DNA of 8,189 nt, taken from positions 1 through 8,189 of the forward strand of contig JBPEXY010000195.1 of NCBI GenBank assembly GCA_052031065.1, in the 5' to 3' direction. Made by a program: the position numbers and the translations under genes. Each line of letters opens with the position of its first letter. Within the stretch, counting starts at the first letter, position 1. The DNA comes from JBPEXY01 sp052031065. GTDB lineage: Bacteria; Pseudomonadota; Gammaproteobacteria; Immundisolibacterales; Immundisolibacteraceae. Shown here in pieces: positions 6,259 to 8,189 of the stretch. The notes under the pieces were generated by a model. That model was not told where the DNA came from and did no database searches. It saw only the letters and a list, made by a program, of their open reading frames with translations.

Positions 6259-6272
6259 GGCTGAACCTCAGC
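6259..6272 (+). other. Small hairpin and G-tracts in the gap before the acyl-CoA synthetase gene
   Basis: GCTGA (6260-6264) and TCAGC (6268-6272) form a 5-bp stem with a 3-base loop. It lies right after two G6 tracts (6241-6246 and 6255-6260), the second of which follows CATC. No T-run follows, so a terminator for the dehydrogenase gene is not supported. Confidence 0.2.
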
Positions 6273-6277
6273 GCGCT

Positions 6278-6306
6278 TTGACTTCGGCGCATCTTCAATC
6301 TAAAAC
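6278..6306 (+). promoter_or_regulatory. Candidate sigma70 promoter for the acyl-CoA synthetase gene
   Basis: A -35 box TTGACT (6278-6283, five of six consensus bases), a spacer of exactly 17 bases and a -10 box TAAAAC (6301-6306, four of six) lie on the plus strand about 75 bases before the synthetase start. This suggests the synthetase has its own promoter rather than depending on the dehydrogenase transcript. Confidence 0.45.
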
Positions 6307-6319
6307 AGCGCAAAACCAT

Positions 6320-6341
6320 CAGGGGAAATTCAGGAGAAATT
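6320..6341. repeat. 11-bp tandem repeat in the 5' leader
   Basis: Two adjacent 11-bp units, CAGGGGAAATT (6320-6330) and CAGGAGAAATT (6331-6341), differ at one base. They lie just after the candidate promoter, within the predicted leader of the synthetase mRNA. The AGGAG-like core has no start codon at a useful distance, so it does not appear to begin a small gene. Confidence 0.6.
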
Positions 6342-6379
6342 TAGCGGCGATAGCACCGCGACACGAGGAGAGGGGTTAG

Positions 6380-8101
6380 ATGGGTAATTCGCAAAAGAGC
6401 TATTTCCACCTTGGCGGCAGCACGCCGCTGTTAGGTGATTCCATTGCCACGCGCTTTATGCAAACCGCCCGGCTGTTTGGCAACCAGGATGCTGTGGTCT
6501 CGTGCCACCAACAGCGACAGCTGAACTATCGCGAGCTTGCCGAACTGGTCGATCAAATCGCCGCCGGCCTCGTCGGGCTGGGGTTCCAGTCGGGGGATCG
6601 TATCGGCATCTGCTCCACCAACCAGATCGAGTGGTATGCGCTGCAGCTCGCCTGTGCGCGCATCGGCGCCATTCTGGTCAACATCAACCCCGCCTACCGG
6701 CCGGGCGAACTGGCCTATGCGCTGCAGAAATCTGAAGTTAACGGCCTGGTCACCATACCCGCGTTTCGCTCCAGCCACTATGTCGAGATGCTGCTGGAAC
6801 TAATTCCCGAGCTAGGCAATTCAGCGCCCGGATCGCAGCGGGGCGACCTCAGCTGCGCCGACTTTCCTGCACTCAAACAGGTCATCGTGTTCGACCCCAG
6901 CGCCCCGCAGCAGACCAACCGGCCTGCCGATGGCTTCACCACCTGGCAGGAGCTGCTGGCCGCCGGCGCAGCTATCGCCAGCGCCACCCTTGATGAGCTC
7001 ACCGATGCCATCGACTGCGACGACGCCACCAATATTCAGTACACCTCCGGCACTACCGGCTCGCCCAAAGCGGTGGTGCTGAGCCACCACAATATTCTCA
7101 ACAATGCCTGGTTTGCCGCCCAAAGCATGGAGATTAGCGAGCATGATCGCGTCTGTGTCACGGTACCGTTTTACCACTGCTTCGGCACCGTGCTGTGCAA
7201 CCTGCTGGCGGTCACCACCGGCGCGGCGCTGGTGTTACCGGCAGAACATTTCGATCCGCTGGCGACCCTAACCGCCGTGGAGCGGGAGCGCTGTACCCTG
7301 CTGCACGGGGTGCCCACCATGTTCATTGCCCAGCTCGAACACCCGCAGTTTGCCCGGTTTGATGTCAGCAGCCTGCGCACCGGGATCATGGCCGGCGCGC
7401 CCTGCCCGGCACCGCTGATGCGCCGGGTGATCGACGAGATGCACGTCAGCGATATTCTTATTGGCTATGGCCAGACCGAAGCATCGCCGTTGACCCACCT
7501 CACCCGCTCCACCGACAGTCTGGAGCGGCGCACCGAAACCGTCGGCTGCAACCTGCCCCATCAGGAAGTCAAAGTGGTCGATGTAGAGAACGGCCGCACC
7601 GTTGCAGTGGGCGAAGTGGGGGAAATCTGTTTTCGCGGCTATCACGTGATGAGCGGTTACTACGGCGATGCCGACGCCACTGCCGAATCGATCAACGCCC
7701 ACGGCTGGCTCGCCTCCGGCGACCTGGGCACCATGGATGAGGCCGGTTACGTAAAGATCACCGGCCGCCGCAAGGACATGGTGATTCGCGGCGGTGAGAA
7801 CATCTACCCGGCGGAGGTGGAAGAGGTGATGTTCAGCCACCCGGATGTGGTCGAGGCCGCCGTGTTTGGCATTGTCGATGAGTTTTACGGCGAGGAGCTG
7901 GTCGCCTGGGTGAAACGGATTGATGATTCATCGCTCACCACCGACCAGCTGCGCGACCACTGTCGCCAACAGCTGGCCCATTTCAAGGTACCGAAAAACA
8001 TCCGTTTTGTGACCGAATTCCCGATGACCGTTACCGGCAAACTGCAGAAATTTGTGATGCGCGAGCAGGAGGCCGAGCTACAGGCCACCGAAGCGGCGTG
8101 A
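6380..8101 (+). CDS. AMP-binding fatty acyl-CoA synthetase (ACSF2-like)
   Basis: A 573-residue ANL-superfamily ligase that would activate a carboxylic acid with ATP and join it to CoA. Visible core motifs are the phosphate loop YTSGTTGSPK (221-230), the substrate/ATP region MAGAPCP, the adenylate motif YGQTEAS (363-369, Glu367), the hinge region GRRKDMVIRGGENIYPAEVEE (starting at 462) and the C-terminal catalytic lysine in MTVTGKLQK (Lys554). GGENIYPAEVE and the PMTVTGK(L/I)QKF ending resemble the ACSF2 group, which prefers medium-chain or branched acids; specificity is inferred. The phosphate loop continues SPKAVV, with alanine where most relatives have glycine. The start at 6380 has AGGAG 9 bases upstream. 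It follows the dehydrogenase by 231 bases and has its own candidate promoter. Length is normal and no frameshift is seen. Confidence 0.9.
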   Translation: MGNSQKSYFHLGGSTPLLGDSIATRFMQTARLFGNQDAVVSCHQQRQLNYRELAELVDQIAAGLVGLGFQSGDRIGICSTNQIEWYALQLACARIGAILVNINPAYRPGELAYALQKSEVNGLVTIPAFRSSHYVEMLLELIPELGNSAPGSQRGDLSCADFPALKQVIVFDPSAPQQTNRPADGFTTWQELLAAGAAIASATLDELTDAIDCDDATNIQYTSGTTGSPKAVVLSHHNILNNAWFAAQSMEISEHDRVCVTVPFYHCFGTVLCNLLAVTTGAALVLPAEHFDPLATLTAVERERCTLLHGVPTMFIAQLEHPQFARFDVSSLRTGIMAGAPCPAPLMRRVIDEMHVSDILIGYGQTEASPLTHLTRSTDSLERRTETVGCNLPHQEVKVVDVENGRTVAVGEVGEICFRGYHVMSGYYGDADATAESINAHGWLASGDLGTMDEAGYVKITGRRKDMVIRGGENIYPAEVEEVMFSHPDVVEAAVFGIVDEFYGEELVAWVKRIDDSSLTTDQLRDHCRQQLAHFKVPKNIRFVTEFPMTVTGKLQKFVMREQEAELQATEAA

Positions 8102-8117
8102 GTGGTTTACCAGCCAC
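8102..8117 (+). terminator. Weak hairpin directly after the acyl-CoA synthetase gene
   Basis: GTGGTT (8102-8107) can pair with AGCCAC (8112-8117), including one G-T pair, around a 4-base loop, beginning at the base after the stop codon. There is no T-run afterwards, so the structure is at best a weak or factor-dependent terminator. Confidence 0.2.
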
Positions 8118-8122
8118 AAGGT

Positions 8123-8189
8123 TCATTCACACGCCCGGCCCTGGGATGCCACCTCGCCGTTACTGTTGTCATTAGCACCGTTGTCATTA
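8123..8189 (-). CDS. Possible C-terminus of a convergent minus-strand gene (partial)
   Basis: Reading the minus strand inward from the right edge, one frame is open for 21 codons and ends in TGA at 8125-8123. The tail is hydrophilic and rich in Asn, Asp and Gly (NDNGANDNSNGE near the edge), and ends in RACE. Convergent placement, ending 21 bases after the synthetase stop, is what a neighbouring gene would look like. The stretch is too short to prove coding, and an open frame of this length can arise by chance. Confidence 0.25.
   Translation of the reverse strand, partial: NDNGANDNSNGEVASQGRACE
8165..8189. repeat. Repeated GTTGTCATTA at the right edge
   Basis: The 10-mer GTTGTCATTA occurs exactly at 8165-8174 and 8180-8189, fifteen bases apart, and the second copy ends at the window edge. 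The period is a multiple of three. This fits an in-frame repeat (AND/ND units) in the possible minus-strand gene, or the beginning of a longer tandem array. Confidence 0.6.

Noticed and set aside
7268..7840. Minus-strand open frame of 190 codons inside the acyl-CoA synthetase gene
   Set aside because: It is His/Ala/Gly-rich shadow translation of a GC-rich gene, with the plus strand carrying all ANL motifs.
1..8189. CRISPR array, tRNA, rRNA, transposase or integrase
   Set aside because: No regularly spaced long repeats, tRNA-like cloverleaf, rRNA segments or transposase/integrase motifs were seen on either strand by eye.

Overview
The window looks like a chromosomal segment of a moderately GC-rich Gram-negative bacterium, most likely a gammaproteobacterium. 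This assignment is inferred from the gene families, the Shine-Dalgarno sites and a signal-peptide-bearing sensor; there is no rRNA or tRNA to place it firmly. No mobile element, CRISPR array or RNA gene was seen.

Layout, left to right. (1) On the minus strand, running off the left edge, is the N-terminal part of a sensor-like protein with a signal peptide, one complete periplasmic solute-binding (SBP_bac_3) domain and the start of a second, as in BvgS/EvgS-type receptors. (2) From 1082 to 4844 lies a divergent sulfur-handling locus. Its minus arm is an ArsR-family repressor with the two cysteines of the persulfide sensors SqrR/BigR, then a TauE/SafE sulfite-exporter-like permease (sharing one base with the repressor gene), then a DUF442 protein with a rhodanese/phosphatase-like Cys loop. 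Its plus arm is an ETHE1-type persulfide dioxygenase followed by a translationally coupled pair of YeeE/YedE-type membrane proteins. Between the arms lies a very AT-rich promoter/operator. (3) From 5036 to 6148 is a Glu/Leu/Phe/Val-type amino-acid dehydrogenase. (4) From 6380 to 8101 is an ACSF2-like acyl-CoA synthetase. (5) At the right edge there may be the C-terminus of a convergent minus-strand gene.

How the sulfur genes may work together: the repressor would sense persulfide or sulfane sulfur through a Cys40-Cys106 link and release the shared operator. The dioxygenase would oxidise glutathione persulfide to sulfite. The DUF442 protein would handle sulfane sulfur. TauE would export sulfite or a related anion, and the YeeE/YedE pair would move thiosulfate or another sulfur species. 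The gene set is that of the known bigR (Xylella/Agrobacterium) and pigS-blhA-pmpAB (Serratia) loci. Here, however, the two halves of the Blh fusion (DUF442 and metallo-beta-lactamase) are separate genes on opposite strands of a divergent cluster. No sulfide:quinone reductase gene is in the window. The dehydrogenase and acyl-CoA synthetase look like a separate catabolic unit, possibly for branched-chain amino acids; that link is inference.
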